Source: GW2011-AR15 sp964428335
GTDB taxonomy: Archaea; Nanobdellota; Nanobdellia; Woesearchaeales; GW2011-AR15
Reading direction: 5' to 3'
NCBI GenBank assembly: GCA_964428335.1
Contig: CAYRXW010000006.1
Span: 1 to 64,000 of the forward strand
Length of the DNA stretch: 64,000 nucleotides
Shown here: piece after piece, positions 16,051-25,236 of the stretch
Numbering within the stretch: position 1 is the first letter of the stretch
How the letters are laid out: every line of letters begins with the position of its first letter
Position numbers and translations under genes: made by a program
Notes under the pieces: model-generated
Seen by the model: the letters and a program-made list of their open reading frames with translations, nothing else
Databases searched by the model: none
Told to the model about the DNA's origin: nothing

Positions 16051-17370
16051 ATGAAATTTAGAACTAAAGATGAGGAGATTATCTGCAAGGATGCTCTTTA
16101 TGCTGCAGATTCCGGCACAACTGCAATAAAATCAAGTGTTACCAATTCCATTATTGTGCCTTTTGCTGCTGCAATAAAAACACCTAATGAATTCATCCCT
16201 TTCCTGACTTCAGTCCCTCCACTTTTAGGTTCATTCATCCAGATATTTTCACCAGACCTATTAAATATTGTAAAAAACAGGAAGATAATTATTGTGTCAG
16301 CTGCGCTTTTGGATGCAATCACCTGGATACCTATAATGCTCATCCCTTTCTTTTGGGAAGGGAATTATTTCCTTTTGCTCAACCTGCTTATTATACAGGC
16401 AATGGCAATCGCTTTCCTAAATCCATTTTACAACAGCTATCTTGGGGATGTAATCCCACAGGAAAAAAGGGCAACTGTCCTTGGAAAGATAAATAAGATT
16501 GCAGGGACAGTAAGCTTCACTGCAACACTGCTTTGCGGTTTTATACTTTCATCTTTCAGCAAGTTAAATCCTTACATTGGTTTTCTGATAGTCTTTTTCA
16601 TCGCTTTCTTTTCTAAGATAATCTCTGTTTCAATAAAGATGAGGTTCAAGGATGTAGAACCAAAATTTGTATCACATGAATCTTTCAGGAAGTTCAGCAA
16701 GAACCTCAATAAAAATAATTTCGGAAAGTTTGCATTATATGTAAGCCTTATGAGGTTTGCGACCGGCATTTCAAGCCCTTTCATTGCTGTATATTTACTG
16801 AACAGTCTTGGAGTAGATTATTTCATGTATTCACTTATCATTGCTGCGTCCATGATTTCTGCAATATTATTTTTCACAAAGATTGCTGAATATATCGACA
16901 GGAAAGGAAGCAGGAAAATATTAAGCCTTTCTGGCTATCTTGTTTCAATAATACCTCTGGGATGGGTCCTTTTCAAGAATCCTTATATCCTTATCATAAC
17001 ACAGTTTTTTTCAGGGCTTGTATGGTCATCATTCAACCTGAGCGTATCAAATTTCATCATGGATTCAACGCTTCCTAAAAATAGGCTTGCCTTAAGCTCA
17101 TATTTCAATTTCTTCTCTGGACTCTTCACTTTCTTTGGCGCAATCCTAGGAGGATATATGATGAGGCACCTTCCTATCAATTATTATGGTAACTTGTTCC
17201 TGTTCCTGTTCTTTTTGTCATCAGTACTAAGGCTTATCTTCACAAAGATATTCATGCCTCAGATACATGAAGAGAGATATGTAAGGATAAAATTAGGAGA
17301 AGATAAGATTGTTTCACTTCAGCCCCACAACCAGGGATTGGGATATGAAGAGATTAGAAGGCAAAATTAA
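16051..17370 (+). CDS. Major facilitator superfamily transporter
   Basis: The 439-residue protein has about twelve membrane segments in two halves with a polar central loop (FKDVEPKFVSHESFRKFSKNLNKNN), the usual MFS layout. A cytoplasmic loop LGDVIPQEKRATVLGKINK after the second or third helix resembles the MFS motif A region. Substrate is unknown; efflux of a drug or metabolite is the commonest role for this type. The TATA element ends just before a perfect palindrome (16026-16039), suggesting repressor control. It is transcribed divergently from the HTH/rnhC operon. Confidence 0.88.
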   Translation: MKFRTKDEEIICKDALYAADSGTTAIKSSVTNSIIVPFAAAIKTPNEFIPFLTSVPPLLGSFIQIFSPDLLNIVKNRKIIIVSAALLDAITWIPIMLIPFFWEGNYFLLLNLLIIQAMAIAFLNPFYNSYLGDVIPQEKRATVLGKINKIAGTVSFTATLLCGFILSSFSKLNPYIGFLIVFFIAFFSKIISVSIKMRFKDVEPKFVSHESFRKFSKNLNKNNFGKFALYVSLMRFATGISSPFIAVYLLNSLGVDYFMYSLIIAASMISAILFFTKIAEYIDRKGSRKILSLSGYLVSIIPLGWVLFKNPYILIITQFFSGLVWSSFNLSVSNFIMDSTLPKNRLALSSYFNFFSGLFTFFGAILGGYMMRHLPINYYGNLFLFLFFLSSVLRLIFTKIFMPQIHEERYVRIKLGEDKIVSLQPHNQGLGYEEIRRQN

Positions 17371-17372
17371 AT

Positions 17373-17861
17373 TTAAATACCCTGCCTATCAAGATATGTA
17401 ATCATGTAAGATTTGCCAAATCTGTCTTCATAAATATGCAAATCTTCTCCTTTTCTTGTTAGAGCAATAAGCCCAAATAATTTGTTTTCATTATATTTAT
17501 TCAGGAAAGCTGTTAATTTTATACCTTCATAATCAGGTTTGCTCGCAGACTCAGTTTTCATTAAAGCTAATTGTTCCGGATTTAGATTCATGTATGATAA
17601 AAAAGATTCAATATCATGTTTAGGAATCAAAAACTTTTCAGTGTGATCTTTAATTCCAATTTCAAGTTCCAGTCCACTTGCCACATATGTTGCCTTATTT
17701 AGGCTGACCTCAACACCACCACTTAAACCATATTTGTGATTATGATAAATACCGTTGCCCACAGGTGTTCCTGCTTTTGCACCACAGGTGTCTGGAAAGA
17801 CCCCATGAAACACTTCAAATAGCGGATCTTGGTCGGCTCTTGATGCTTCTAAATATGTCAT
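17373..17861 (-). CDS. Unknown protein, 162 residues
   Basis: A soluble protein with a predominantly beta N-terminal half (GVEVSLNKATYVASGLELEIGIKD) and a C-terminal part with two more strand-helix units. No catalytic motif or cysteine pattern is recognised. The start is supported by a TTTATAA TATA box (17884-17892) centred 27 nt upstream. The codons are AT-richer than in neighbouring enzymes. It converges on the MFS gene with a 2-bp gap. Confidence 0.65.
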   Translation of the reverse strand: MTYLEASRADQDPLFEVFHGVFPDTCGAKAGTPVGNGIYHNHKYGLSGGVEVSLNKATYVASGLELEIGIKDHTEKFLIPKHDIESFLSYMNLNPEQLALMKTESASKPDYEGIKLTAFLNKYNENKLFGLIALTRKGEDLHIYEDRFGKSYMITYLDRQGI

Positions 17862-17903
17862 TATAAAGTAGTAAATTAAGTTATTTATAAAAGTTTTGTG
17901 AAA

Positions 17904-18689
17904 TTACTTGATCCCAAACAAATACCGGCAGTTCCTGTGAAGCAAATTTGCGATGTCATCCTCTGACATGTTCCTTAGTTTTGCCATGACTTTTATTGTC
18001 TCTATTACATTACTGGGCTCATTCCTTGAATCCTTGAAAGGGCTTAGGAAAGGTGAATCTGTTTCTGTGAGCAAGTACTGGGTGCCTGTTTCCTTCACGA
18101 TTTTTTGAAAATGCTGGTCCCTTACAATTGATGTAGGGATGGAAAAATACCATTTATTCTCCCTTATCCTCTTGACCTGGGTATGTTTCCCACCAAAGCA
18201 ATGCATCACGACTTTCCGGTATTTGTATTCCTCTAATATATCTATTACCTTTATCTCGGCCTTCCTTGAATGAATGACCAAAGGCTTATCTATCCTCATT
18301 GCAAGTTCTATCATTTTCCTGAAAGTCTTTTCCTGAGATTCAAAGTCTGTTCCGTCCTTGAAATCCATGCCAACTTCACCTACTGCAATGATGTTGTCCT
18401 TGTTCTTTTCGATGAACTTTATTTCTTCATCTATATCATAATCCAGTATCGGCTTGTTCTTCTCATTTTCTACTTCTTTTCTTAATGCATCAGGTGGATA
18501 TATCCCAAGGCAGGCTTTTACAACATCTGGGTATTTCTTAGAAAGCTCCAGCGCATGCCTGTTTGTATCAGGAGTTATCCCTGCTGTGAATGCAAGACAG
18601 TTATTTTTCCGGCAGTTCTCGATTATCTTTTCAATCTCGTTATTATAGAAGAAATCATCGAGATGGCAGTGAACGTCTATTAGTTGCAT
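17904..18689 (-). CDS. tatD: TatD-family metal-dependent hydrolase (DNase)
   Basis: The 261-residue protein carries the complete metal-binding set of the TatD amidohydrolase fold: DVHCHLDD (HxH), the glutamate of GEVGMDF, the histidine of LVIHSRKAE, the histidine of VMHCFGG, and the aspartate of TETDSPFL. TatD proteins are metal-dependent 3'-5' exonucleases or related phosphoesterases. Length and motif order are normal. A TTTTAAAATTT element (18711-18720) lies about 27 nt before the ATG, suggesting a leaderless mRNA. Confidence 0.93.
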   Translation of the reverse strand: MQLIDVHCHLDDFFYNNEIEKIIENCRKNNCLAFTAGITPDTNRHALELSKKYPDVVKACLGIYPPDALRKEVENEKNKPILDYDIDEEIKFIEKNKDNIIAVGEVGMDFKDGTDFESQEKTFRKMIELAMRIDKPLVIHSRKAEIKVIDILEEYKYRKVVMHCFGGKHTQVKRIRENKWYFSIPTSIVRDQHFQKIVKETGTQYLLTETDSPFLSPFKDSRNEPSNVIETIKVMAKLRNMSEDDIANLLHRNCRYLFGIK

Positions 18690-18763
18690 ATGACTCCAAA
18701 TATTTAATCCATTTTAAAATTTGCTGGATTGATTTATAAATAAACCTATATCTCCATATAGAT

Positions 18764-19189
18764 ATGACTTCAATTCATAACGCTGTAGCAGATGGAAAAG
18801 GAATTGATGAAGTGATAAAACTATATCACCTTAATGATTATAAAAATGTCCCTAAGTTTATTCATGATGCTAAAGAGATGACTGAAAGTGTGCTGGAATT
18901 TTACTGCACTGCTCTAAACATAGATATGAATGAACTGCAAAGATACGATACGCTTATGATTGTTTATTATCTTGATGGCACACTGATGGTACAGAACTGG
19001 TTTCCAAAAGAAAACGCAATTACATCTATTGGCACTTATAGATTTCAAAAATTAGATGAAGTCGCAGACAAGATTGCATCTAACAGTCATCTTCCTGCAA
19101 ATGCTGCTGTATTATACTATGGCAATAATTCAAAAGAACTAGAAAACAGGATTAAGGAAAAAATTATAGGAAATTTGGTTATCCCCTGA
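18764..19189 (+). CDS. Unknown protein, 141 residues
   Basis: A small alpha/beta protein with no known motif. The N-terminal half is helical and the second half has strands (YDTLMIVYYLDGTLMVQNW, AAVLYYGN). A GATTTATAAATAAAC TATA box (18731-18743) is centred 27 nt before the ATG. A CTATAT/ATATAG dyad with 4-bp spacer (18746-18761) lies between the TATA and the ATG and could be an operator or chance. Its last 11 bp overlap the end of the convergent transketolase gene. Confidence 0.65.
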   Translation: MTSIHNAVADGKGIDEVIKLYHLNDYKNVPKFIHDAKEMTESVLEFYCTALNIDMNELQRYDTLMIVYYLDGTLMVQNWFPKENAITSIGTYRFQKLDEVADKIASNSHLPANAAVLYYGNNSKELENRIKEKIIGNLVIP

Positions 19190-20099
19190 CTGCCTTCACC
19201 GCTTCCACAATCTCCTTCTCTGTAAGCCCGTATTTCTTCAATAGATCAGAAGGCTTTCCGCTCTCTCCGAACCTATCCTGCATCCCTACAATCTTTAGTT
19301 TGACAGGATGATTCTGCGATAAGACTTCTGCTACTGCTCCACCTAATCCTCCGTTTATCTGGTGCTCTTCTGCTGTTACAATATATTTTGTCTCTTTAGC
19401 TGCTTTTATTATTGCATCCTTGTCTATCGGCTTGATTGTATGCATGTTTAAAACGCGTGTTCTGATGCCTTCTTTCTCAAGAATCTCAGCTGCCTTAAGC
19501 GAATAATATACCATTAACCCACAGGCAATTATTGTTGCGTCATTCCCTTCTTTCAATGTTTCTGCCTTTCCTATCTTAAAATTGGAATTTGTTGTGAAAT
19601 CAGGCGTCTCTTCCCTGCCCAGTCTTAAATATGCAGGACCTTTGAACGCAGCAACTGCTAAAGTCGCCCTCTCTGCTTCAATCGAATCTGCAGGCACAAT
19701 CACAGTCATATTCGGAAGAGCCCGCATCATTGCAATATCTTCCATCATCTGGTGTGTCGCTCCGTCCATCCCTACTGTCAAGCCTGCATGTGTTGCAACC
19801 AGTTTTACATTCAGGTTTGCATAGCAGACGCTCTGCCTTATCTGGTCATAGCATCTTCCAGGAAGAAATGAGCAGAATGAACTAGGGAAAGGTATCTTTC
19901 CTCCAAGCGCAAGACCTGCTGAAACACCAATCATATTCTGTTCTGAAATCCCGCATTCAACATACTGTTCCGGGAATTTTTCCTTCACTTTTTCTGCTCT
20001 TGTGCTGTCTCCGACACTTGCAGCCAAGGCTATAATATTTCTGTCTTTTGATGCCAATTCAACTATTGCTTTTCCAAATCCGTCTCTTGTTGCAGGCAT
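19179..20099 (-). CDS. Transketolase, C-terminal subunit
   Basis: The 306-residue protein contains the pyrimidine-binding and C-terminal domains of transketolase (GISEQNMIGVSAGLALGGKIPFPSSFCSF, HAGLTVGMDGATHQMMEDIAMMR, YLRLGREETPDF, and a C-terminal regulatory domain with TAEEHQINGGLGGAVAEVLS). The catalytic glutamate of GISEQN, which activates thiamine diphosphate, is present. It pairs with the N-terminal subunit immediately upstream (2-bp gap), forming the split transketolase typical of archaea and some bacteria. The enzyme transfers two-carbon units between sugar phosphates and supplies ribose and erythrose phosphates. Confidence 0.95.
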   Translation of the reverse strand: MPATRDGFGKAIVELASKDRNIIALAASVGDSTRAEKVKEKFPEQYVECGISEQNMIGVSAGLALGGKIPFPSSFCSFLPGRCYDQIRQSVCYANLNVKLVATHAGLTVGMDGATHQMMEDIAMMRALPNMTVIVPADSIEAERATLAVAAFKGPAYLRLGREETPDFTTNSNFKIGKAETLKEGNDATIIACGLMVYYSLKAAEILEKEGIRTRVLNMHTIKPIDKDAIIKAAKETKYIVTAEEHQINGGLGGAVAEVLSQNHPVKLKIVGMQDRFGESGKPSDLLKKYGLTEKEIVEAVKAVRG

Positions 20100-20101
20100 T
20101 T

Positions 20102-20908
20102 TTACATCAGCTCCTTAAGTGCTATAGCAAGCTGCTCGTCATTTGGAGCAACCCCGTGCCACTGGTACTTATCCAGGACAAATGAAACTCCCTGGCCCAT
20201 GTGGGTATTGAATATTATGAATACAGGGCCTTTCTTATAGGACCTTGCTTTTTTGAACGCTGATCTTATCTGGTCAAAATCATGGCCGTCTGCTGTAATT
20301 ACTTTCCAGCCAAATGCTTTCATCTTCTTATCCAAGGGATTAAGGCCTATCATATCTTCAGTCTTCCCAGCTTGCTGGACCATGTTCCTGTCGACAAATG
20401 CAACCAGGTTGCTTAATTTGTATTGTGCTGCAAACATGAATGCTTCCCAGACACTTCCTTCCTGCATCTCTCCATCTCCAAGACCGACAAAGACTGCGCT
20501 TTTGAAATTATTTTTTTTATATGCTAGTGCAAGTCCACCTGCTGCGCATATCCCCTGGCCTAGTGAACCTGTTGGAAGTTCAGCCCATTTCAAATCATGA
20601 TTGACAGGATGCCCCTGAAGCCTTGAACCGACCTGCCTTAATGTGAGCAGCTCTTCTTTTGGGATAAGCCCTTTCTGCGCAAGTGTTGCATACCAGACAG
20701 GGCAGATGTGGCCATTGCTTAAGATGAATCTGTCCCTATCATCTTTCTGACCGTAATAATTGTTTTTCAATGCGTCAAAATATAATACAGTAAAGACATC
20801 AGCCATCCCGAGGCTTCCGCCTGTATGGCCTGATTTTGCCTTATTGAGCATCTTTAGAATGTTAATCCTGATCTCTTTTGCGTGATTTTTAAGTTCTGAA
20901 TTTTCCAT
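20102..20908 (-). CDS. Transketolase, N-terminal (thiamine diphosphate-binding) subunit
   Basis: The 268-residue protein has the transketolase start (KAKSGHTGGSLGMADVFTVLYFDAL), the histidine-bearing RFILSNGHICPVWYA segment, and the thiamine diphosphate/magnesium motif GDGEMQEGSVWEAFMFAAQYKLSNLVAFVDRN. It forms the active enzyme with the downstream C-terminal subunit. An in-frame GGTGGGA ribosome binding site lies about 4 nt before the ATG, and TTTAAAA elements upstream (about 20921-20949) provide the promoter. It is transcribed divergently from the MazG-like gene. Confidence 0.95.
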   Translation of the reverse strand: MENSELKNHAKEIRINILKMLNKAKSGHTGGSLGMADVFTVLYFDALKNNYYGQKDDRDRFILSNGHICPVWYATLAQKGLIPKEELLTLRQVGSRLQGHPVNHDLKWAELPTGSLGQGICAAGGLALAYKKNNFKSAVFVGLGDGEMQEGSVWEAFMFAAQYKLSNLVAFVDRNMVQQAGKTEDMIGLNPLDKKMKAFGWKVITADGHDFDQIRSAFKKARSYKKGPVFIIFNTHMGQGVSFVLDKYQWHGVAPNDEQLAIALKELM

Positions 20909-20994
20909 TGAATCCCACCTTGATTTAAAATATTGAAGAGGTTTTAAAAAGTTTGTGCAAAACTATAAAACAAATCACTAATTACAATAGCGCT

Positions 20995-21357
20995 ATGGCA
21001 ACGTTTGATGAATTCTCAAAACTGATAAAGAAAAGGACAGAGCTTGACGGCTGGCTCCATGACATAAAAAATGAAGAGTATGCTGACCTTATAAAAAACG
21101 AGATTGATGAAGTTGTCATAGGGATTAAAAACTCTGACAGCGAGAATATAAAAGAGGAGCTTTCAGATATCCTGGCGATGTGGGCGACACTTGCAATACA
21201 GACAGGAACAAGGTTTGAGGACATCTTTGAATATTCAATCAATAAGATAAACAGGAGAAGCCCATTTATCAAGGAAGGGAAAAAAGTTTCTAAAGATGAA
21301 GCATTAAGGCTTTGGTTTGAAGCTAAAGATAAAGAGAAGAGAACAAAAACTAAGTAA
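20995..21357 (+). CDS. MazG-like nucleotide pyrophosphohydrolase
   Basis: The 120-residue protein shows the all-alpha NTP pyrophosphatase pattern: two acidic residues in EIDEVVIGIKN and the E-E-x-x-D of IKEELSDILAMWATLA, which bind magnesium. MazG-type enzymes hydrolyse NTPs or dNTPs to monophosphates and clean the nucleotide pool. I start at ATG 20995, since the TATA element AACTATAAAAC (20961-20971) is centred 27 nt upstream; an in-frame TTG at 20953 lies upstream of that promoter and is unlikely. The last base abuts the convergent gene at 21358. Confidence 0.85.
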   Translation: MATFDEFSKLIKKRTELDGWLHDIKNEEYADLIKNEIDEVVIGIKNSDSENIKEELSDILAMWATLAIQTGTRFEDIFEYSINKINRRSPFIKEGKKVSKDEALRLWFEAKDKEKRTKTK

Positions 21358-21639
21358 TTATATTCTGGCAATCAACGAATATGCAGCCAATATCACTATC
21401 ATGATACTTCCGACTGTCAAGAATGCTATGCCTTCTGACGGGAAAAAATTTATCTCTGAAAGATATTTTATCAGGCCTATCAGAAGAAATAATAGTGCGA
21501 CAAAGAACATCCCATAGACTACGACAAAATGGAGAGCTTTTTTCTTAAGTTCCTTGATCTGTTCATTAGAATGCTCAATTAATGATTCGAAGATCGAGCT
21601 GAAAAGTTTTATGACATCAGTTACCCAGTTTTTAGCCAT
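21358..21639 (-). CDS. Small two-helix membrane protein, unknown
   Basis: A 93-residue protein: an amphipathic N-terminal half (DVIKLFSSIFESLIEHSNEQIKELKKKA) and two membrane helices (about residues 38-60 and 70-92), ending four residues later. The layout recalls small phage-holin-like or membrane-associated proteins, but I see no diagnostic motif. A TATTTAAATATTG element (21661-21672) is centred about 28 nt before the ATG. It shares the divergent promoter region with the kinase-like gene. Confidence 0.7.
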   Translation of the reverse strand: MAKNWVTDVIKLFSSIFESLIEHSNEQIKELKKKALHFVVVYGMFFVALLFLLIGLIKYLSEINFFPSEGIAFLTVGSIMIVILAAYSLIARI

Positions 21640-21696
21640 TAGGTTTTTTTATCAAATCAACTATTTAAATATTGCTTTTTGCGATTTACAATCAAA

Positions 21697-21706
21697 TTTA
21701 TAAATA
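21697..21706 (+). promoter_or_regulatory. TATA box that fixes the start of the kinase-like gene
   Basis: TTTATAAATA centred about 26 nt before ATG 21727. The in-frame ATGs at 21679 and 21709 lie upstream of or too near this box. Confidence 0.6.
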
Positions 21707-21726
21707 AAATGTTAAGATTTGTTAAA

Positions 21727-23037
21727 ATGTCTTACCCAATGCAGGTCTTTAGGTCTAAAGGTGGTATAGATGTCATTACATCAAACAGTAATGAATTCAT
21801 TAGCAACAGAAATTTTTCTTCTGTTGAATTTTCAATAATGCATGATTATTGTTACGCAAGAAGAATGGAAATGCATCCATTATATTTTACAAAATCCTCA
21901 GGAAAAATTTTAACTGCAAGCGAATTCAGTGATTTTCCAAATGATTTGAGATTATTGGCAACTGAAGGAATATTAAATACAACAGGAGATGAACTAACAG
22001 AATACTCAGTTCTTATGCCTTTAACAGTCTGGCCATATGGGAATATAACTGGAAGAAGCGGAACTTTATTTATTGGAAGCAGACCTGTTGCTGTTAATTC
22101 TTTAGGGATAAATTATTCTGTTGAACTAAAAGGAGTTGAATCGCCATATGGTGGTTTTGAAAGTTATAATGGTAAATTGGATACTGAAGAGGCAAAAAGA
22201 GAATTTAATGTATCTGAGGAAATAAGAAACTTAAATTTAAGAGAGTTTAAAACTGGGAGCATACCTAGAATTGCTGCTTCAAAAATAGGGATAATAAACC
22301 AATCATACCGATTATGTTCCGGAAACTACAGACTTTCATATTCAGAAAACCCTGTATTTGACCATAAAATAGATTTTAAAGCATTGACAAAAGATATTGC
22401 CATGCAATGGGCTGCTTATGCAATGAGCCCTTCAATTCTGATTCACCGTGACTATCATCCTGAAAACATACTTTTGAACACAGAGGGTTATTTTTTAACT
22501 GATTTTGGGGACATATACCCTTTTTATGAATTGTTTTTTGATCAAGCTGAATATAGTTCAGGCAAGAATCTAATACATGAGTTGCTTTTTAGATTTTCAA
22601 ACATACATAAATCTGTAGACAAATTGCATTTTGCAAGAGAAGTCGGCAAAAATCTTGGTTTAAATCTAAGTGGAAAAAGATTTGATGTTTGCATTGAAAC
22701 AATATGGCAGGAGTATTTTGCAGCTAAACTGCATGATTTTGTATCTGATAACCCAATGGTTGTTTTAGATAAATACCTTTTACATATCAATTTTTTTAGA
22801 GAACATAACGAGCCCTTTTTTAATATACAAAAAAGCATGGTTGCATATTTTGAAAGGCAACTTCATTTTTTAAAACATGTTAAGGGAAGTAAGATTAAAG
22901 AAAGCCTTGAATTAATCAGCGAAAGGTTAAGTTTCTTAAAAGCGAGCAAGTTTAGTAAATTGGATTTTGCCAAAGAATTTTTGGGGTCTGAAGAATCATT
23001 GTTAGAATTTTTATATCTTCCTTATATGAAAATATAA
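21727..23037 (+). CDS. Kinase-fold (APH / protein-kinase-like) protein of unknown substrate
   Basis: Residues about 240-270 carry a catalytic-loop pattern, ILIHRDYHPENILLN followed by YFLTDFGD. The HRDxxxxN aspartate and asparagine and the DFG-like metal-binding aspartate match aminoglycoside phosphotransferase and protein-kinase folds. The N-terminal 200 residues are not a recognisable glycine-rich loop lobe; they contain a strand-rich block (YSVLMPLTVWPYGNITGRSG). The C-terminal about 150 residues are helical. It may phosphorylate a small molecule or protein, or be a divergent pseudokinase-like regulator. ATG 21727 is chosen by TATA spacing. Codon use is AT-rich compared with Kae1 next door. 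Confidence 0.7.
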   Translation: MSYPMQVFRSKGGIDVITSNSNEFISNRNFSSVEFSIMHDYCYARRMEMHPLYFTKSSGKILTASEFSDFPNDLRLLATEGILNTTGDELTEYSVLMPLTVWPYGNITGRSGTLFIGSRPVAVNSLGINYSVELKGVESPYGGFESYNGKLDTEEAKREFNVSEEIRNLNLREFKTGSIPRIAASKIGIINQSYRLCSGNYRLSYSENPVFDHKIDFKALTKDIAMQWAAYAMSPSILIHRDYHPENILLNTEGYFLTDFGDIYPFYELFFDQAEYSSGKNLIHELLFRFSNIHKSVDKLHFAREVGKNLGLNLSGKRFDVCIETIWQEYFAAKLHDFVSDNPMVVLDKYLLHINFFREHNEPFFNIQKSMVAYFERQLHFLKHVKGSKIKESLELISERLSFLKASKFSKLDFAKEFLGSEESLLEFLYLPYMKI

Positions 23038-23076
23038 AGGCAAAAGTTAATTAACCAAATATGTTCTTTTAAGATT

Positions 23077-24051
23077 ATGATATGTCTTGGAATTGAAAGC
23101 ACCGCACACACTTTCGGCATCGGCATCCTCAAGGATAAGGAAGTGCTTGCTAATGTAAAAGACTTGTTTACTACAGAAAAAGGCGGACTTATACCTGTAA
23201 AAGTCGCTATCCATCATTCTGAAGTGTGCGATAAGATATTGGAAGAAGCTCTAAGACAGGCAAAGATAAAAATGAAAGATGTCGATATCATCTCTTTTTC
23301 AATGTCCCCAGGACTTGGACATACTTTAAGGATCGGAGCAACTGTTGCAAGGGTGCTTGCAATAAAACATAAAAAACCTTTAATTGGAGTGAATCATGCT
23401 ATAGCTCATCTTGAAATCGGAAGGATGCTCTCAGGCCTTGATGACCCGATTTTACTCTATGCATCCGGCGCAAATACGCAGGTGATTGCATACGAAGGAG
23501 GAAAATACAGGGTCTTTGGCGAAACACTTGATAATGGGGTAGGAAATTTTATTGATTCATTTGCACGTGAAGCTGGTCTTGGTTTTCCAGGTGGTCCAAA
23601 AATTGAAGAGATTGCAAAAAAAAGCAAAAATTACATTGAGCTCCCATATTCAGTCAAGGGAATGGATGTGAATTTTGGCGGATTATTAACAAATCTTAAG
23701 CAAAAGCTGAAAAAATATCCTCTGGAGGATCTTGCTTTTTCGATGCAGGAAACTGTTTTTGCGATGCTTACTGAAGTGAGCGAAAGGGCAATGGCGCATA
23801 CTGAAAAAAATGAATTGGTTTTAGGTGGAGGAGTTGCTTGCAATAAAAGGCTTCAGGAGATGTGCAGGATAATGTGCGAGGAAAGAGGAGCAAGATTCTA
23901 TTGTCCTGAGAAGCAATTTTTAGTTGATAATGGGGCAATGATTGCATGGCTTGGCATCCTGATGCATAAGAACGGAATAAAAACAACTGTGGAAAAATCA
24001 GCAATCAACCCGTATGAAAGGACTGATGATGTTAAGGTTATGTGGAGATAA
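23077..24051 (+). CDS. kae1: Kae1/TsaD, tRNA threonylcarbamoyladenosine synthase subunit
   Basis: The 324-residue ASKHA-fold protein starts ICLGIESTAHTFGIGIL. The metal-binding HxxxH is in GVNHAIAHLEIGR, and GEALDN-like GETLDNGVGNFIDSFAREAGLGFPGGPKIE plus LVLGGGVACNKRLQEM complete the family set. In archaea Kae1 works in the KEOPS complex with Bud32, Cgi121 and Pcc1 to place t6A at A37 of ANN-decoding tRNAs. No Bud32 kinase domain is fused, unlike in some archaea. It begins a compact run with the Nudix and UMP kinase genes. Confidence 0.97.
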   Translation: MICLGIESTAHTFGIGILKDKEVLANVKDLFTTEKGGLIPVKVAIHHSEVCDKILEEALRQAKIKMKDVDIISFSMSPGLGHTLRIGATVARVLAIKHKKPLIGVNHAIAHLEIGRMLSGLDDPILLYASGANTQVIAYEGGKYRVFGETLDNGVGNFIDSFAREAGLGFPGGPKIEEIAKKSKNYIELPYSVKGMDVNFGGLLTNLKQKLKKYPLEDLAFSMQETVFAMLTEVSERAMAHTEKNELVLGGGVACNKRLQEMCRIMCEERGARFYCPEKQFLVDNGAMIAWLGILMHKNGIKTTVEKSAINPYERTDDVKVMWR

Positions 24052-24054
24052 TTT

Positions 24055-24453
24055 ATGAAAAGAATAACAAAATACGGCCTGGTAATCCTTCATGAAGGTA
24101 AATTCTTGATAAACAGGAAATTCAAGACAAAACTATTCCTTATGCCTGGTGGAAAGCCTGAACAAAATGAGACTATAGAAGACTGCCTTATCCGGGAGAT
24201 TATGGAAGAGCATAGTGTAGAACTGATAAGAGATTCAATAGGATTCTTTGGGGATTTTGAAGATATTGCTGCAAATGAACCTGATACAATGATTTTTATG
24301 AAACTATATACTGGCAAGATCAAAGGGATCCCAAAAATCAGCATGGAAATTGAGGAGCAGAAATGGTTTGGGAGGAATGATGATCCAAATATTTTGTCCC
24401 CTCTCCTGAAAAACAAGATACTTCCTGCATTGATTGCAAGTAAAATAATCTAA
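24055..24453 (+). CDS. Nudix hydrolase
   Basis: The 132-residue protein has a Nudix box at about residues 37-60: GGKPEQNETIEDCLIREIMEEHSV. It retains G-x5-E, the RE and the EE that bind magnesium, but has a serine where the box usually has glycine after EEx. Nudix enzymes cleave nucleoside diphosphates linked to another group; the substrate here is unknown. It starts 3 bp after Kae1 and is very likely cotranscribed and translated by coupling. Confidence 0.9.
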   Translation: MKRITKYGLVILHEGKFLINRKFKTKLFLMPGGKPEQNETIEDCLIREIMEEHSVELIRDSIGFFGDFEDIAANEPDTMIFMKLYTGKIKGIPKISMEIEEQKWFGRNDDPNILSPLLKNKILPALIASKII

Positions 24454-24499
24454 CAAAAATATAGCAATTCTTTTATAGGAGTGCTTTTTATTTATGATT

Positions 24500-25171
24500 A
24501 TGAAAACCCTGGTCTTATCTGTCGGCGGGTCAATCATTGCCCCTGATAAGCCTGATTATTTTTTTTTAAGCTCATTCAAGAATTTTATTGTAAGGCATCT
24601 TGATAAATACAGGTTTGTAATTGTCTGCGGTGGAGGAAAAACAAATTCCTACTATAACCAGGCAGCGCAAAGAGTCTCGAATATAAAGAAAGAAGACCTG
24701 GACTGGATAGGTATAATGGCTACAAGACTTAATGCTGAACTTATGAGGGCAATTTTTGGGGATCTTGCTTATAAGAAAGTAGTTTATAATCCGAATACAA
24801 AAGTAAAAACAAACAAGATAATAATTGCTGCTGGATACGAGCCGGGATGCTCGACTGATTATGATGCAGTGCTTTTAGGGAAGCAATTCGGTTCGAAAGA
24901 AATTTTTAATTTAAGCAACATTGCCTATGTCTATGATAAGGATCCAGGAAAATTCATGGATGCAAAGAAAATAAAAAATATTTCATGGAAAGATTACCGG
25001 AAAATCATAGGAAGCAAATGGTCTCCAAGGATGAGTTCACCATTTGATCCTATTGCAAGCAAGGAAGCGCAAAAATCAAAAATGAAAGTGATTGTAATGA
25101 AAGGAAGCGACCTGAAAAACCTTGAGAACTATCTGGAAGGAAAGGAATTTGAAGGAACTATCATTGAATAA
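24500..25171 (+). CDS. pyrH: UMP kinase, archaeal type
   Basis: The 223-residue amino-acid-kinase-fold protein starts KTLVLSVGGSI (phosphate-binding glycines), followed by FVIVCGGGKTNSYYNQAAQ, LDWIGIMATRLNAELM, the archaeal UMP kinase GYEPGCSTDYDAVLL segment, and NLSNIAYVYDKDPGKFMDAKKI. It phosphorylates UMP to UDP. I choose the second ATG (24500) since a TTTTATAGG element (24471-24479) is centred about 26 nt upstream and the family normally starts M-K-x-V; ATG 24494 would add two residues. Confidence 0.93.
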   Translation: MKTLVLSVGGSIIAPDKPDYFFLSSFKNFIVRHLDKYRFVIVCGGGKTNSYYNQAAQRVSNIKKEDLDWIGIMATRLNAELMRAIFGDLAYKKVVYNPNTKVKTNKIIIAAGYEPGCSTDYDAVLLGKQFGSKEIFNLSNIAYVYDKDPGKFMDAKKIKNISWKDYRKIIGSKWSPRMSSPFDPIASKEAQKSKMKVIVMKGSDLKNLENYLEGKEFEGTIIE

Positions 25172-25236
25172 CAACTTCTGATTTTAGAATAGCTATTTCG
25201 AAAAATATATATACCAAAACACATAAAATTTTTGTT

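Noticed and set aside
20953..20994. TTG start of the MazG-like gene
   Set aside because: It lies upstream of the TATA box for ATG 20995, and the added residues are not family-like.
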